Below the pieces are notes generated by a model. That model was not told the origin of the DNA, made no database searches, and saw nothing but the letters and a program-made list of their open reading frames with translations. A DNA stretch of 45,709 bases from positions 1 through 45,709 of the forward strand of contig NZ_FQZS01000022.1 of NCBI RefSeq assembly GCF_900142105.1, in the 5' to 3' direction. A program made the position numbers and the translations under genes. The stretch is from Lutispora thermophila DSM 19022. Lineage in GTDB: Bacteria; Bacillota; Clostridia; Lutisporales; Lutisporaceae. The stretch's first letter is position 1; every line of letters begins with the position of its first letter. This document shows positions 28,052 to 38,813 of the stretch, in pieces.

Positions 28052-28101
28052 AAGAAAAGATTCCTTTGAAAGCGTTTATAACAATCAAGGAAACCTTTCT
28101 T
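28052..28101 (-). other. Imperfect hairpin upstream of secD
   Basis: Arms 28052-28069 and 28085-28101 pair with a few mismatches, and a second, overlapping pairing (28068-28077 with 28102-28112) is possible. On the minus strand the structure ends in TTTTCTTATT, so it may terminate scfA transcription or act as a leader element for secDF. The rest of 27915-28211 holds no coding sequence that I recognise. Confidence 0.45.
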
Positions 28102-28165
28102 GAAATGCTTTTAACGGAAAGTATTAATTAAGGGATTTTATACTTTTCCAAGTATTATAAATAGA

Positions 28166-28192
28166 GCAGTAATATGCAAATCATATTACTGC
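28166..28192 (-). terminator. Hairpin after the SCIFF gene, probable terminator
   Basis: Perfect 11-bp inverted repeat, arms 28166-28176 and 28182-28192, loop 5 nt, 20 bp after the stop of the SCIFF gene. Only a weak U-rich tail follows, so it could also stabilise the 3' end of the small mRNA. Confidence 0.6.
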
Positions 28193-28211
28193 CCTAATGA
28201 AAATTTAATCT

Positions 28212-28394
28212 TTATTTAATTCTAGATAATAAATTTTTATCAATTCTTAGATTTGTTAAACTTTCGCATTTTTGATTAGCAACAGTACATGAAGTTTTAC
28301 ATGCGGATTGGCATGAATTCTGGCATTCACCGCAACCTCCATTTAACACTCTGTCATTATAAGTTGTCTTATTAATAGTCTTTATGTATTTCAT
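28212..28394 (-). CDS. scfA: SCIFF ranthipeptide precursor (six cysteines in forty-five residues)
   Basis: A 60-residue peptide with cysteines at 21, 24, 28, 32, 36 and 43 in the sequence CGECQNSCQSACKTSC...C, diagnostic for the SCIFF family of Clostridia. Family members are cross-linked by a radical SAM maturase that makes thioether bonds. Two things are unusual: after the last cysteine there is a further 17-residue tail (ESLTNLRIDKNLLSRIK) where typical precursors end within a few residues, and the maturase gene usually next to it is absent from the window. AGGAGG lies 7 bp before the ATG. It follows the TIGR04086 gene, its normal neighbour. Confidence 0.93.
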   Translation of the reverse strand: MKYIKTINKTTYNDRVLNGGCGECQNSCQSACKTSCTVANQKCESLTNLRIDKNLLSRIK

Positions 28395-28463
28395 AATTGT
28401 GCCTCCTAATAATTTTTTCTTGTAAATTATATCATAATTATCAGTTTTATGAAAGTAGTAATA

Positions 28464-28871
28464 TCATAGATTTACACCAATTATTCCACCTACTATACCT
28501 ACTAAACATGCCATGATTATTTTTCCAATAAAATATTTATCAAAAACAGGCACCTGACCTAATATAATGCTTAACGGGAGAATCATTAATATGAAAATAA
28601 TGCCAACTATCATTCCATATAGCCAACCCTTGCTCTTTATTTTTCTACCACAGTATATTGCTGCTGCTACTATACTAATCATAGTTATTGATTGTGTTAT
28701 TAAGGACATTGTACCATCAGAAACAGAGGTTAAAGATAATACAATTGCATATATTATTATACTGACCAAAGAAATTATTAATGCAAGAATAATCGATTTT
28801 GCAAATATTATAATTTTATTTTCATATTGTTTTTCGTGCAGTTTAATTGAATCTCTCTTTAGACTTCTCAT
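28464..28871 (-). CDS. TIGR04086-family membrane protein
   Basis: A 135-residue protein with four predicted membrane helices (about 22-46, 55-74, 83-106, 113-134), a basic N-terminus and glycine-rich last helix (IIMACLVGIVGGIIGVNL). It matches the small clostridial membrane protein family TIGR04086, regularly encoded beside the SCIFF peptide and yajC. Its role is unknown; linkage suggests something connected with SCIFF export or sensing, but that is speculation. Its ribosome site region is almost identical to that of the SCIFF gene. Confidence 0.8.
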   Translation of the reverse strand: MRSLKRDSIKLHEKQYENKIIIFAKSIILALIISLVSIIIYAIVLSLTSVSDGTMSLITQSITMISIVAAAIYCGRKIKSKGWLYGMIVGIIFILMILPLSIILGQVPVFDKYFIGKIIMACLVGIVGGIIGVNL

Positions 28872-29055
28872 AATTGCACCTCCTAATAATATTTATATTC
28901 AGTAAACATTATTCCTTTGTGATCGGTTTTATTCATATATAAGCTAGCTTCTTAACATTTTTATTTCTGTCTAAAAATGGATACTTTCAAAAGGATTGTA
29001 TTAGGAAGGTATCAGGCCAAATTTCAATAAGGAATGATTAAAATCTCTATAATTA

Positions 29056-29088
29056 AAAAAAGTAACTTGATAATCAAGTTACTTTTTT
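29056..29088 (-). terminator. yajC terminator
   Basis: Perfect 15-bp inverted repeat, arms 29056-29070 and 29074-29088, with A run and T run at the outer ends; directly after the yajC stop. The 3' U-tract on the minus strand is intact. Confidence 0.85.
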
Positions 29089-29091
29089 ATC

Positions 29092-29358
29092 TTAAGACTC
29101 AAGCTTTTTCCCAATAGCCCATCTAGCTATCTTCAGCTTAGTTTTATCTGCTCCGACTTCTATGGTTAATGTGTCTTCTTTTGCATTAAGAACTTTACCA
29201 TAGATGCCTCCTATTGTTAGGATTTCGTCTCCTTCTTTTATGCTTTTTCTCATCTCTTCAATTTGCTTTTCTTTTTTCCTCTGTGGTCTGATGAGTAAAA
29301 GATAAAATACTCCTAAAATTAAAACATACAATAGAATTGTTGAGACCCACGCTGGCAT
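29092..29358 (-). CDS. yajC: Preprotein translocase accessory subunit YajC
   Basis: Single-pass membrane protein that associates with SecDF. I choose ATG at 29356-29358 (MPAWVSTILLYVLIL), preceded by AGGAGGG at about 7 bp; upstream in-frame starts have no such site. The 88 residues contain the membrane helix at 5-22, the invariant-type junction LLLIRPQRKKEKQ, and the small cytoplasmic domain with GDEILTIGGIYGKV. It follows tgt by about 60 bp, the widespread tgt-yajC order; secDF is just downstream beyond the SCIFF genes. Confidence 0.95.
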   Translation of the reverse strand: MPAWVSTILLYVLILGVFYLLLIRPQRKKEKQIEEMRKSIKEGDEILTIGGIYGKVLNAKEDTLTIEVGADKTKLKIARWAIGKKLES

Positions 29359-29417
29359 TATGTATCCCTCCTCCATAATAATTTGTATATTCAATATAAA
29401 AAGTAAAAATCCTTTTT

Positions 29418-31191
<1,774 letters not shown>

Positions 31192-31204
31192 ACCTCCATA
31201 AAAA

Positions 31205-32230
31205 TCATATAATTAACATGGCATCACCAAAACTAAAAAACCTGTATTTATTTTTTATAGCTTCTTCATACGCTCTCAAAATGTTTTCTTTACCTGCTAA
31301 TGCACTAACAAGCATCAAAAGAGTTGACTCGGGTAAATGAAAATTAGTTATTAATCCGTCTGTACATTTAAACTTATAACCAGGATATATAAAGATATCG
31401 GTCCATCCTTTTTTGGCACTAACCATACCATTTTCATCAGCTACAGATTCTAATGTTCTTGTGGAAGTGGTGCCTACACAAATTATTCTCTTTCCTTCTT
31501 TTCTAGAACTGTTTATTTTGTCCGCACTTTCCTGGTTTATATCATAATACTCGGAGTGCATCTTATGTTCTTCGATATTCTTTACTTTCACAGGTCTGAA
31601 TGTACCTAAACCTACATGGAGAGTTATATAAGCCAATTTGATACCTTTATTTTCTATATCCTGAAGCAAAGTATCTGTAAAGTGCAATCCTGCTGTAGGT
31701 GCAGCTGCTGAACCTTCATGCTTTGAATAAACAGTCTGATATCGTTCCTTATCCTCAAGTTCCTTTTTAATATAGGGAGGTAATGGCATATGGCCTAAGT
31801 TTTCAAGTATGGTTTCAAAAATCCCATCATAACTAAACTTAATAATACGATTGCCACCATCCGAAATTTCAATTATCTCTGCAACCAGTTGTCCATCTCC
31901 AAATATAATCTTTGCACCCAGTTTAGCCTTTTTCCCTGGTCTTACCATAACTTCCCATGTATCCTTTGATTTCCTTGTCAGAAGCAAAATTTCTATCGTA
32001 CTTTGTGTTCCTTCTTTACTTCCAAATAGTCTTGCAGGTATAACTCTTGTGTCATTTAGAACGAGACAATCACCAGGATTTAAGTAGTTTATTATATCCT
32101 TAAAAATCTTATGCTCAATACATCCACTTTCTTTATTTAATATCATTAATCGAGACATATCACGAGGATAAATTGGTTCTTGAGCAATTAATTCTTCTGG
32201 TAATTTATAATAAAAATCTGATGTATTCAT
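31205..32230 (-). CDS. queA: S-adenosylmethionine:tRNA ribosyltransferase-isomerase
   Basis: Transfers the ribosyl part of SAM to preQ1-34 in tRNA, forming epoxyqueuosine. The 341 residues and the motifs [42 protein letters not shown] and [18 protein letters not shown] are diagnostic. The gene is followed by a PsiE-like gene and tgt, which together make the last queuosine steps; preQ1 synthesis genes are not in the window, so queuine/preQ1 supply is not shown here. It lies 11 bp after the SpoIID-like gene. Confidence 0.97.
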   Translation of the reverse strand: MNTSDFYYKLPEELIAQEPIYPRDMSRLMILNKESGCIEHKIFKDIINYLNPGDCLVLNDTRVIPARLFGSKEGTQSTIEILLLTRKSKDTWEVMVRPGKKAKLGAKIIFGDGQLVAEIIEISDGGNRIIKFSYDGIFETILENLGHMPLPPYIKKELEDKERYQTVYSKHEGSAAAPTAGLHFTDTLLQDIENKGIKLAYITLHVGLGTFRPVKVKNIEEHKMHSEYYDINQESADKINSSRKEGKRIICVGTTSTRTLESVADENGMVSAKKGWTDIFIYPGYKFKCTDGLITNFHLPESTLLMLVSALAGKENILRAYEEAIKNKYRFFSFGDAMLII

Positions 32231-32240
32231 ATGCTTCTCC

Positions 32241-33884
32241 TTATTTTACTTTTGTTCCAGTATAATAATATTCCAATATTTCAATATAATTATATCCCTG
32301 CTCAGCCATCCCTTTAGCTCCATATTGGCTCATGCCTAAGCCATGGCCCCAACCCTTGCCATTAAAAATATAAGTATTGGGAGTTATGTTATAATTTTTA
32401 ACATCAAACAACCCTTTTACATTGATTTTCCCATTTGCTGTTTTTATAGTGCTTAACCCTGCTGATGATATAACATTTAATCCTGCAGGTCTTTTTACTT
32501 GAATGGAATTGGTAGAGATATCGTAAATATTAATGTCTGAATCGGTTTTTATACTATACCATATACTTTTCAAATTTGAAGTACCAAATAAGTATCTAAC
32601 TTTCTCTTTTTCTAATGTTATTTTATTTTTAGTACCTATAAAATCTATCTTTTTAACTCTTCCATACTCACTAGTCTCAATAATGTTTATATCAATTATA
32701 TCGCCTATATTCATATTATTTTCTTCCAATTTCTTTTTTATTTCAGCTTTATTTAATTCGAGAATCCAATTGTCATTAGGACTTCCTAATGAATAAGGAT
32801 CTTCCACTCCTCTTATATATGGTACTATATCATTCCATATGTTTTCAGAATTTTCAGTATGCCCTCCACTGCTTGAATGATAGAAAGTCGATGCAAGTTT
32901 GTCTTCATAGTATAGTAATTTTCCTTTTGTTTCTTCTACTGCTTGATTTGTTCTTTCATGTTCCTTTACATAACCTTTGTATACCTGGCAATGAGTAGTG
33001 CTGCATAAATGAAAGCCTTCAGTATCGTGCTTGCCCATAGTTATTAATGCATAATTTCTAGCTGCTACTGCCTGGGCTTTTAACGCTTCCATATGCCAGG
33101 TCGGATTTACCTCACTTCCTACAACACTATATAAATATTTATCTAATTCAATATCATTAATAACAGATAAACTTCCATTTTCTTGTGTTTTAATACATAT
33201 ATTACCACGATATTTTACATTGTTAAATTCCAGCAAATTATTGCCATTAGTATCATCCATAGGTTTTATGCTTATTTCTTGATTTTTATATATCATGATC
33301 ACACTATTATCTTTATTATCTATAATTTGTACTCTATTGGAATCCGGTTCTACTATTTTGTATGTAAAAGAATTATACTTGTTCTGATAAGCACTCATTT
33401 TTTCTTTGCATTCTTTTTCATCTAAGAATAAGCCAGTCCAAATCTTCCATTCTCCATCATATGCTAAATAAGAATCAGAAATACTAGATTTAACTTGATT
33501 CAAAAATTTACTTGCTGATTCATAATCAGGATAATTATCTCCTATCTGTATATGATAAGGGCCAAACAACTTTCCTTCATATTTTACAGCCTTTACATAT
33601 TGAATTCTTTTTATTTCATTTTTTACTACATTATAATATCCATCCAATCTGAAAGACAACTTGATGGGGCTTGATGTTGATAGAGAAACTGGATTACCTT
33701 CATCTATAATAACATAAGCTGGAGAAGTGGAACTAATATTTACTATATCAGTTGTAGCATTATAATTTAAGCCTACTCTTATCCTTTCAGGGGCTTCAAA
33801 AGAAGCATGGACATTTACTGGAAGTAATATCAAAAAAAATATTAATATGTTAATGATCAATAAATTTTTCATATATTTGCTCAT
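32241..33884 (-). CDS. SpoIID/LytB-domain protein, exported
   Basis: A 547-residue secreted or membrane-anchored protein with an N-terminal signal/anchor (about 5-27, [20 protein letters not shown]). Residues about 105-185 look like a SPOR-type domain ([21 protein letters not shown]). The SpoIID/LytB amidase-enhancer/lytic transglycosylase domain covers about 230-545 with [45 protein letters not shown] and the ending [29 protein letters not shown]. Homologues act on peptidoglycan during sporulation engulfment or cell separation. The large size and SPOR-like part show that this is a paralogue rather than the spoIID of the spoIIQ-type locus. Position between ruvB and queA is usual in Clostridia. 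Confidence 0.9.
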   Translation of the reverse strand: MSKYMKNLLIINILIFFLILLPVNVHASFEAPERIRVGLNYNATTDIVNISSTSPAYVIIDEGNPVSLSTSSPIKLSFRLDGYYNVVKNEIKRIQYVKAVKYEGKLFGPYHIQIGDNYPDYESASKFLNQVKSSISDSYLAYDGEWKIWTGLFLDEKECKEKMSAYQNKYNSFTYKIVEPDSNRVQIIDNKDNSVIMIYKNQEISIKPMDDTNGNNLLEFNNVKYRGNICIKTQENGSLSVINDIELDKYLYSVVGSEVNPTWHMEALKAQAVAARNYALITMGKHDTEGFHLCSTTHCQVYKGYVKEHERTNQAVEETKGKLLYYEDKLASTFYHSSSGGHTENSENIWNDIVPYIRGVEDPYSLGSPNDNWILELNKAEIKKKLEENNMNIGDIIDINIIETSEYGRVKKIDFIGTKNKITLEKEKVRYLFGTSNLKSIWYSIKTDSDINIYDISTNSIQVKRPAGLNVISSAGLSTIKTANGKINVKGLFDVKNYNITPNTYIFNGKGWGHGLGMSQYGAKGMAEQGYNYIEILEYYYTGTKVK

Positions 33885-33993
33885 GCTACATACCTCTTCC
33901 TCTGTTTTTCATATTCAATATTCTACATTAGCCTCTTATATCCTTCAATTAATAAACTACACTTATATTTTATTTTTCATTAAACAGGTCTTT

Positions 33994-34011
33994 TCAAGTT
34001 AAAAAACTTGA
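33994..34011 (-). terminator. Weak hairpin after ruvB
   Basis: Short 7-bp stem (33994-34000 with 34005-34011) in a T-rich context; a second small palindrome, ATTTGGT/ACCAAAT, lies at 34033-34048. Together they may end the ruvCAB transcript, but neither is a strong intrinsic terminator. Confidence 0.3.
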
Positions 34012-34053
34012 GCCACAAAATATAGTCAATTCATTTGGTACACCAAATTCATT

Positions 34054-35046
34054 TTATCTGCTTATATTAAAATGCTTATAGACAAGATCGGTTACCATTC
34101 TACCTCTTGGTGTTCTGTTTATAAAACCTATCTGAAGAAGGTAAGGTTCGTATACATCTTCAATTGTATTAGATTCTTCACCAATGGATGCCGCTAGTGT
34201 GTCTAGTCCTACAGGACCCCCTCCAAACTTGTTAATAATGGTCAGCAACATCTTTGCATCTATATTGTCCAAGCCTATCTCATCTATCTCAAGCAATTTT
34301 AGAGCCGCATCTGCTATATCTTTAGAAATTATACCATTACCTTTTACTTGAGCATAGTCTCTTACTCTCTTCAATAATCTATTGGCTATTCTAGGTGTAC
34401 CTCTAGATCTTTTAGCGATTTCTAATGCTCCATCTTCTTCAATTTGAATGTTTAGAATTTTAGCAGATCTTTTTACTATTTTATATAGCTCTTCCTGACT
34501 ATAATAATCAAGCCTACATATAACCCCAAATCTGTCTCTAAGAGGAGAAGTAAGCATACCTGCTCTAGTTGTAGCTCCTACCATGGTAAAATTTGGTATG
34601 TCAAGCCTTATAGACCTAGCACTTGGACCTTTACCTATTATTATATCTATAGCATAATCTTCCATAGCAGGATAAAGTATTTCTTCTACGCTTCTATTCA
34701 ATCGATGTATCTCGTCTATAAAAAGTACATCATTGTTGTTGAGATTAGTCAATATTGCAGCTAAGTCTCCAGGCTTTTCTATTGCAGGTCCTGATGTAAT
34801 TCTAATATTTGAGCCAAGTTCATTAGCTATAATATTCGCTAATGAAGTTTTACCTAAACCAGGAGGACCATAGAGTAGAACATGATCAAGAGATTCATTT
34901 CTCTTTTTTGCAGCTTCAATGAAAATTCTGAGCTTTTCTTTGGCTGAAGTTTGGCCAATGTATTCATCAAAATATTTTGGTCTTAAGCTTACTTCATTCT
35001 CGTTATCTTCATTTAAAATATTAGCTGTTATCAATCTCTCTTCCAT
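34054..35046 (-). CDS. ruvB: Holliday junction branch migration helicase RuvB
   Basis: AAA+ motor that drives branch migration of Holliday junctions with RuvA. The 330 residues are standard. Walker [12 protein letters not shown] (near 60), Walker [14 protein letters not shown], sensor 1 [11 protein letters not shown], arginine-finger region SPLRDRFGV, and the C-terminal winged helix with [18 protein letters not shown] are all present. It is 13 bp after ruvA in the ruvC-ruvA-ruvB operon. Confidence 0.98.
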   Translation of the reverse strand: MEERLITANILNEDNENEVSLRPKYFDEYIGQTSAKEKLRIFIEAAKKRNESLDHVLLYGPPGLGKTSLANIIANELGSNIRITSGPAIEKPGDLAAILTNLNNNDVLFIDEIHRLNRSVEEILYPAMEDYAIDIIIGKGPSARSIRLDIPNFTMVGATTRAGMLTSPLRDRFGVICRLDYYSQEELYKIVKRSAKILNIQIEEDGALEIAKRSRGTPRIANRLLKRVRDYAQVKGNGIISKDIADAALKLLEIDEIGLDNIDAKMLLTIINKFGGGPVGLDTLAASIGEESNTIEDVYEPYLLQIGFINRTPRGRMVTDLVYKHFNISR

Positions 35047-35058
35047 TTTTATCCTCCG

Positions 35059-35649
35059 TTAAATACGTGAAAGTTGTTTTAATGCTTCTTTTATAAGGTT
35101 ATCTATTGATTTTTCTTTATTCTCAATCTTTGAAAATGCTAAAGCTGCTTCATTATAACTATATCCAAGAGACACCAATGCTTCTATAACTTCTGACATA
35201 CTGCTTGTAACCTTTTCATCGTTGTTTAGCATAACATCAGTATCAATACATATCTTATCTCTTAGTTCTAATATAATTCTTTCTGCAATTTTTTTGCCTA
35301 TACCCGGGGCTTGTGTCAATGCTTTGATATTTTTTGTTTGAATAGCTATTATTAAATCATTTGGTTTTAGACAGGACATTATTGCCAAAGCAGCTTTCGG
35401 TCCAACGCTTGTTACAGATATAAGCAGCTTAAATAGATCCAATTCGTTTTTACTTAAAAAACCATATAATACTATATCATCTTCTTTTACATGCAAATGT
35501 GTGTATAATTTTACTTTACTAACATTTTTTACATGCAAAATAGTATTAGAGGAACTAAACACTTTATAGCCAATTCCTCCTATATCAATAACAATAAAAC
35601 CTTCACCAGTTTCAGCAACAACACCATTTAGATAATCAAACATGTTCAT
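35059..35649 (-). CDS. ruvA: Holliday junction DNA-binding protein RuvA
   Basis: Tetrameric junction-binding partner of RuvB, 196 residues. N-terminal OB domain MFDYLNGVVAETGEGFIVIDIGGIGYKV, two helix-hairpin-helix motifs (LLISVTSVGPKAALAIMS and LTQAPGIGKKIAERIILEL), and the mobile C-terminal domain that contacts RuvB (EVIEALVSLGYSYNEA). Start MNMFDYLNG could equally be the second methionine. Seven bp separate it from ruvC. Confidence 0.97.
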   Translation of the reverse strand: MNMFDYLNGVVAETGEGFIVIDIGGIGYKVFSSSNTILHVKNVSKVKLYTHLHVKEDDIVLYGFLSKNELDLFKLLISVTSVGPKAALAIMSCLKPNDLIIAIQTKNIKALTQAPGIGKKIAERIILELRDKICIDTDVMLNNDEKVTSSMSEVIEALVSLGYSYNEAALAFSKIENKEKSIDNLIKEALKQLSRI

Positions 35650-35655
35650 GCTCCT

Positions 35656-36147
35656 TTATAATTTAAATAGATTTGAGTATTTAGAAGAATTACCATGGCA
35701 TATAGCAACCGCTAAAGCATCTGCAACATCATCAGGCTTAGGTATTTCATTCAAATTTAATAACATCTTTACCATTTGCTGCATCTGTTTTTTATCAGCT
35801 CTACCATAGCCCACAATTGCTTGTTTAACCTGTAGCGGAGTGTACTCATAAATGGGCACTTTATTATTTGATGCAGCTAAGATAGCTACACCTCTTGCAT
35901 GCCCAACAGTAAGCGCAGTTTTAATATTCTTATTAAAAAATAGTTCCTCTATGGCATAAGCATCAGGATTATATTTTTTTAGCAATAAATTTAACTCATT
36001 ATAGATATAGCTAAGTCTATCAGGCATGGACATAGTAGATTCTGTTGTAATAGCCCCTTTAGAAATAACACAAAATCTGTTACCTTCCATACTTAGCAAA
36101 CCATAACCTAATATAGCTATTCCCGGATCTACCCCCATAATTATCAA
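35656..36147 (-). CDS. ruvC: Holliday junction resolvase RuvC
   Basis: Endonuclease that resolves Holliday junctions. RuvC proteins start with MIIxGxDPG; here the codon in that place is TTG (36145-36147), giving [15 protein letters not shown] and 163 residues. Ribosome-site sequence before it is weak (GGATGTG). An ATG three codons later is the other likely start; longer in-frame extensions are probably not translated. Catalytic acidic residues: Asp in GVDPGI, Glu in [15 protein letters not shown], and the Asp pair in [15 protein letters not shown]. First gene of ruvCAB. Confidence 0.93.
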   Translation of the reverse strand: MIIMGVDPGIAILGYGLLSMEGNRFCVISKGAITTESTMSMPDRLSYIYNELNLLLKKYNPDAYAIEELFFNKNIKTALTVGHARGVAILAASNNKVPIYEYTPLQVKQAIVGYGRADKKQMQQMVKMLLNLNEIPKPDDVADALAVAICHGNSSKYSNLFKL

Positions 36148-36339
36148 AAGTAACACATCCAATCCAAACATATATTCGCTATGAATAATATAACCTTTTT
36201 GGAAAAAAAAATAAAGCAGCAATTAGCTGCAGTTAATATAAATAGGCATAAAAATGTTGAGAATTTCCCTTTTTATTCATAGTATTCATAGAAAGTTAAG
36301 ATATACCATCAAATGTAAGCTTGATATTTACCTCTATAT

Positions 36340-36969
36340 TCAATTACTGAATCCTTCTAATTTTTGTTCTAAGTCATCTTCTGTATCTGCTACAATTCCG
36401 CTTTCTAATATTGATTGATCTTCAGGTGTCAAGGTTTCTATATTGATATCCGTTGTCTCATTTAATACTCTTTCTCCATCTTCATCATAAGAATATATAG
36501 CAATATATTGTCCTTCTAAACCTATGATGAAATGACGAGGACAATAAGTATCTATTTCTCTTACAACTGTCAAAGTTCTATCATCTACCTCTAAAAAATC
36601 CCACCCAGGATTTTTCTCTATAAACTCTTCTTTATCAAGTCCTATGAAAATAGATGGTATATCTGTTTCTCTCTCTATCTTATGCTTGCAAATGGTGAAT
36701 AGAGTTATATATTTAATCTTGTGATTCTCCTGCAGTTTAAAATCTTCTTCTGCAGTCTTGTCTCCATTTATGACATCACTAGTTTCTACATTACTTATTT
36801 TTTTTAGGCTGTCTGGAATTTTTAAATTTTCATTTGTTTTGTTGAAGCTGTTTGCTTCATCACCAATATCCATATTAATATAGTAACTAATTGCAAAAAC
36901 TATTAATAGCATTAGCCCTATAACAAGAATAGAAATTCTTTTTTTACCTCTCCTTTTATCTTCAAACAT
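36340..36969 (-). CDS. BofC-like membrane-anchored protein
   Basis: A 209-residue protein with an N-terminal anchor (about 11-33) and an extracytoplasmic domain. The order of a C/H-containing segment (TLFTICKHKIE), a tryptophan-containing middle (KNPGWDFLEVDD) and CPRHFIIGLEGQYIAIYSYDEDGE resembles clostridial BofC C-terminal-domain proteins; BofC of Bacillus works in SpoIVB/pro-sigma-K signalling. I chose ATG at 36967-36969 because GGAGG lies 8 bp upstream. That ribosome site is within one arm of an 11-bp hairpin. The family assignment is by pattern and is moderate. Confidence 0.6.
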   Translation of the reverse strand: MFEDKRRGKKRISILVIGLMLLIVFAISYYINMDIGDEANSFNKTNENLKIPDSLKKISNVETSDVINGDKTAEEDFKLQENHKIKYITLFTICKHKIERETDIPSIFIGLDKEEFIEKNPGWDFLEVDDRTLTVVREIDTYCPRHFIIGLEGQYIAIYSYDEDGERVLNETTDINIETLTPEDQSILESGIVADTEDDLEQKLEGFSN

Positions 36970-36973
36970 AAGT

Positions 36974-37001
36974 ATAACCTCCATACTCTTATGGAGGTTA
37001 T
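36974..37001 (-). promoter_or_regulatory. Hairpin sequestering the ribosome site of the BofC-like gene
   Basis: ATAACCTCCAT (36974-36984 on the plus strand) pairs perfectly with ATGGAGGTTAT (36991-37001), loop 6 nt. In the mRNA the GGAGG Shine-Dalgarno sequence is in the 3' arm and paired with CCTCC of the 5' arm, 5 nt before the start codon. Confidence 0.65.
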
Positions 37002-37167
37002 TATTGCCATAATTCTAATTATTATACACTTTAGAATTATTTTTCTATTCTTCATCTGGACCTCAGCATTATGATATACATATTCAATACCATTATTTAT
37101 ATTTTATGCAAACATAACTATTACTTAAAGCCATATTTTGATAGAGAATATTTTGTGCTCAGTCTGA

Positions 37168-37196
37168 GAACAGAATAAAGAAATTTTATTCTGTTC
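37168..37196 (-). terminator. Hairpin after the MORN-repeat gene
   Basis: Perfect 12-bp inverted repeat, arms 37168-37179 and 37185-37196, 5-nt loop, 8 bp after the gene's stop. No U-tract follows on the minus strand, so it may be a 3'-end stability element instead of a strong terminator. Confidence 0.45.
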
Positions 37197-37204
37197 TACT
37201 TAAA

Positions 37205-38377
37205 TCAAGCACTAGGTATAAACCTCTCTGATTCTTTTTTCTTAAACTTTTCAAAGTAACTTTTAAAATCATCATATAAATTATCATATTCTCTAATTAT
37301 CTTTTTTAGTTCTTTTTCATTTAAATCTACTATGGTAATTTTCCCATTAGTAAAATTACCATAGTAACTTTGTTTATTTTTATCCCACTCAATTTTAGGA
37401 AATGGTAATGGTACTTTTGTAACATACTTAGACTTATGCATTCCATGAATAGTTGTCGTTTTACTAACTCCATCTTGAATTTCAGTGAAAACTTCATTTC
37501 CTAAATCGCCACTAGCATATACACCTAATCCTTCATGCGTATTATTTTTAAAACCGCCTATATAAGATGCTAAATTATTAAAAAAGGTGACTCCAAATCC
37601 ATTAATAGAATCGTTTTTCCAACTTCCTGCATAAATTATCTCTCCATCTTTGTTGTATAGCTTTCCATACCCATTACGTAAATTGTTTTGAGTTTCTCCT
37701 TCGTACTTCAAACTACTTAAAGTCAGTTTTACTATATCTTTTGGATGATTAGATCGATTTTCAAGAATCTGCAACAGTTTGTCTTCATTAACTACTTCCC
37801 CATAGACTTCTTTTGCTTCATTTTCATTTAATTTTATTTTTATTATTGAAAAATCAGTAGGAATAGGATCTAGAACCTTATTTCTATCTTTAGTTAGTAA
37901 CATGGATTTTTTATTATTTATTCTTATACACTCATACTCAAATTGGCTATGTAAATATTCTATGCCCCAACCATCCCTCCTTCCGTTTTTATGTTCGCCT
38001 ATATAATCAATAAGACCATTATATATGTTTATTCCGTAACCATGTTCTTTTCCATTTTTATATTGACCTATGTAATTTAGGTTTCCGTAAATATCATAGC
38101 TTTTTCCATATCCATCTGGCAGTCCATTTTTATATTCACCTTCATAGCTCAAAACTGCTCCCCTATCACTATGCCAATCATATCCTTTTCCCATTCCATG
38201 TGGCTTTCCATCTTTTAATTGTCCTTCATACTTTAAAATTCCGTATTGTTCATAATATAATTTACCATAAGTTATATCATTGTTTTGATCATCATATGCA
38301 TAACATAATAATGATAATGAATTAAATAATATAATATTTAGTATTAAACATGCTAAAAATCTTCTCTTTACTTTCAT
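37205..38377 (-). CDS. Secreted MORN-repeat protein
   Basis: A 390-residue protein with a signal peptide (about 1-27, FLACLILNIILFNSLSLLCYA) and at least seven MORN repeats of the form YxGxxKNGxxxGxG, for example YEGQLKDGKPHGMGKGY, YEGEYKNGLPDGYGKSY, YIGQYKNGKEHGYG, YIGEHKNGRRDGWG, and after an interruption of about 70 residues YEGETQNNLRNGYGKLY, YAGSWKNDSINGFG and YIGGFKNNTHEGLG. It ends with a charged helix. MORN repeats form beta-hairpin arrays and mediate protein or surface contacts; the bacterial role is unknown. It stands alone between long AT-rich gaps and looks like an accessory gene. AAGGAAG lies before the ATG. Confidence 0.85.
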   Translation of the reverse strand: MKVKRRFLACLILNIILFNSLSLLCYAYDDQNNDITYGKLYYEQYGILKYEGQLKDGKPHGMGKGYDWHSDRGAVLSYEGEYKNGLPDGYGKSYDIYGNLNYIGQYKNGKEHGYGINIYNGLIDYIGEHKNGRRDGWGIEYLHSQFEYECIRINNKKSMLLTKDRNKVLDPIPTDFSIIKIKLNENEAKEVYGEVVNEDKLLQILENRSNHPKDIVKLTLSSLKYEGETQNNLRNGYGKLYNKDGEIIYAGSWKNDSINGFGVTFFNNLASYIGGFKNNTHEGLGVYASGDLGNEVFTEIQDGVSKTTTIHGMHKSKYVTKVPLPFPKIEWDKNKQSYYGNFTNGKITIVDLNEKELKKIIREYDNLYDDFKSYFEKFKKKESERFIPSA

Positions 38378-38813
38378 TGTTAGGCTTCCTTTCTTATGTA
38401 AAATTTTATGTATAATACTTTATATTATTTCATATGCATACGAGTTCTGCAAACTTATTAACTAGACAAAAAGTATATTTAATTAAGTTATTTACATGTA
38501 TAAATATTAAATCCTCGATTGCTTATCGAATAAAAAATTATTATGAAAGTCTATAAAGTATAATATTTTATTACATATTGATTACTAATTGTCAAACTAA
38601 TTTAGTTCGTAAAATAACTCACTGCTTATATTTACTTATTTCTTACACCAAAGCTACAATTGCTGGTATTAAAATTTAATTTCATTTCATTTTCTAACAA
38701 AATAATATAACCCCTTTTTGTATGTTTCTTATTCATAAAAAAGGGGTTCAGAATTATCAGTAACTCAATTTTCCCTTAATTTATATCATAACTCTTTGAA
38801 CCATTGATGTTTT
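38378..38813. other. AT-rich intergenic region
   Basis: This 436-bp stretch has no convincing ORF. The part near 38380-38400 carries the ribosome site of the MORN gene; 38709-38748 is the yebC hairpin. The middle is very AT-rich, with no repeat or RNA family that I recognise. Confidence 0.6.
38709..38748 (-). terminator. yebC terminator
   Basis: Arms 38709-38724 and 38734-38748 with AACCCC and GGGGTT at the base and A/T runs above, about 65 bp after the yebC stop. The stem is nearly perfect; the downstream U-tract is modest. Confidence 0.65.
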
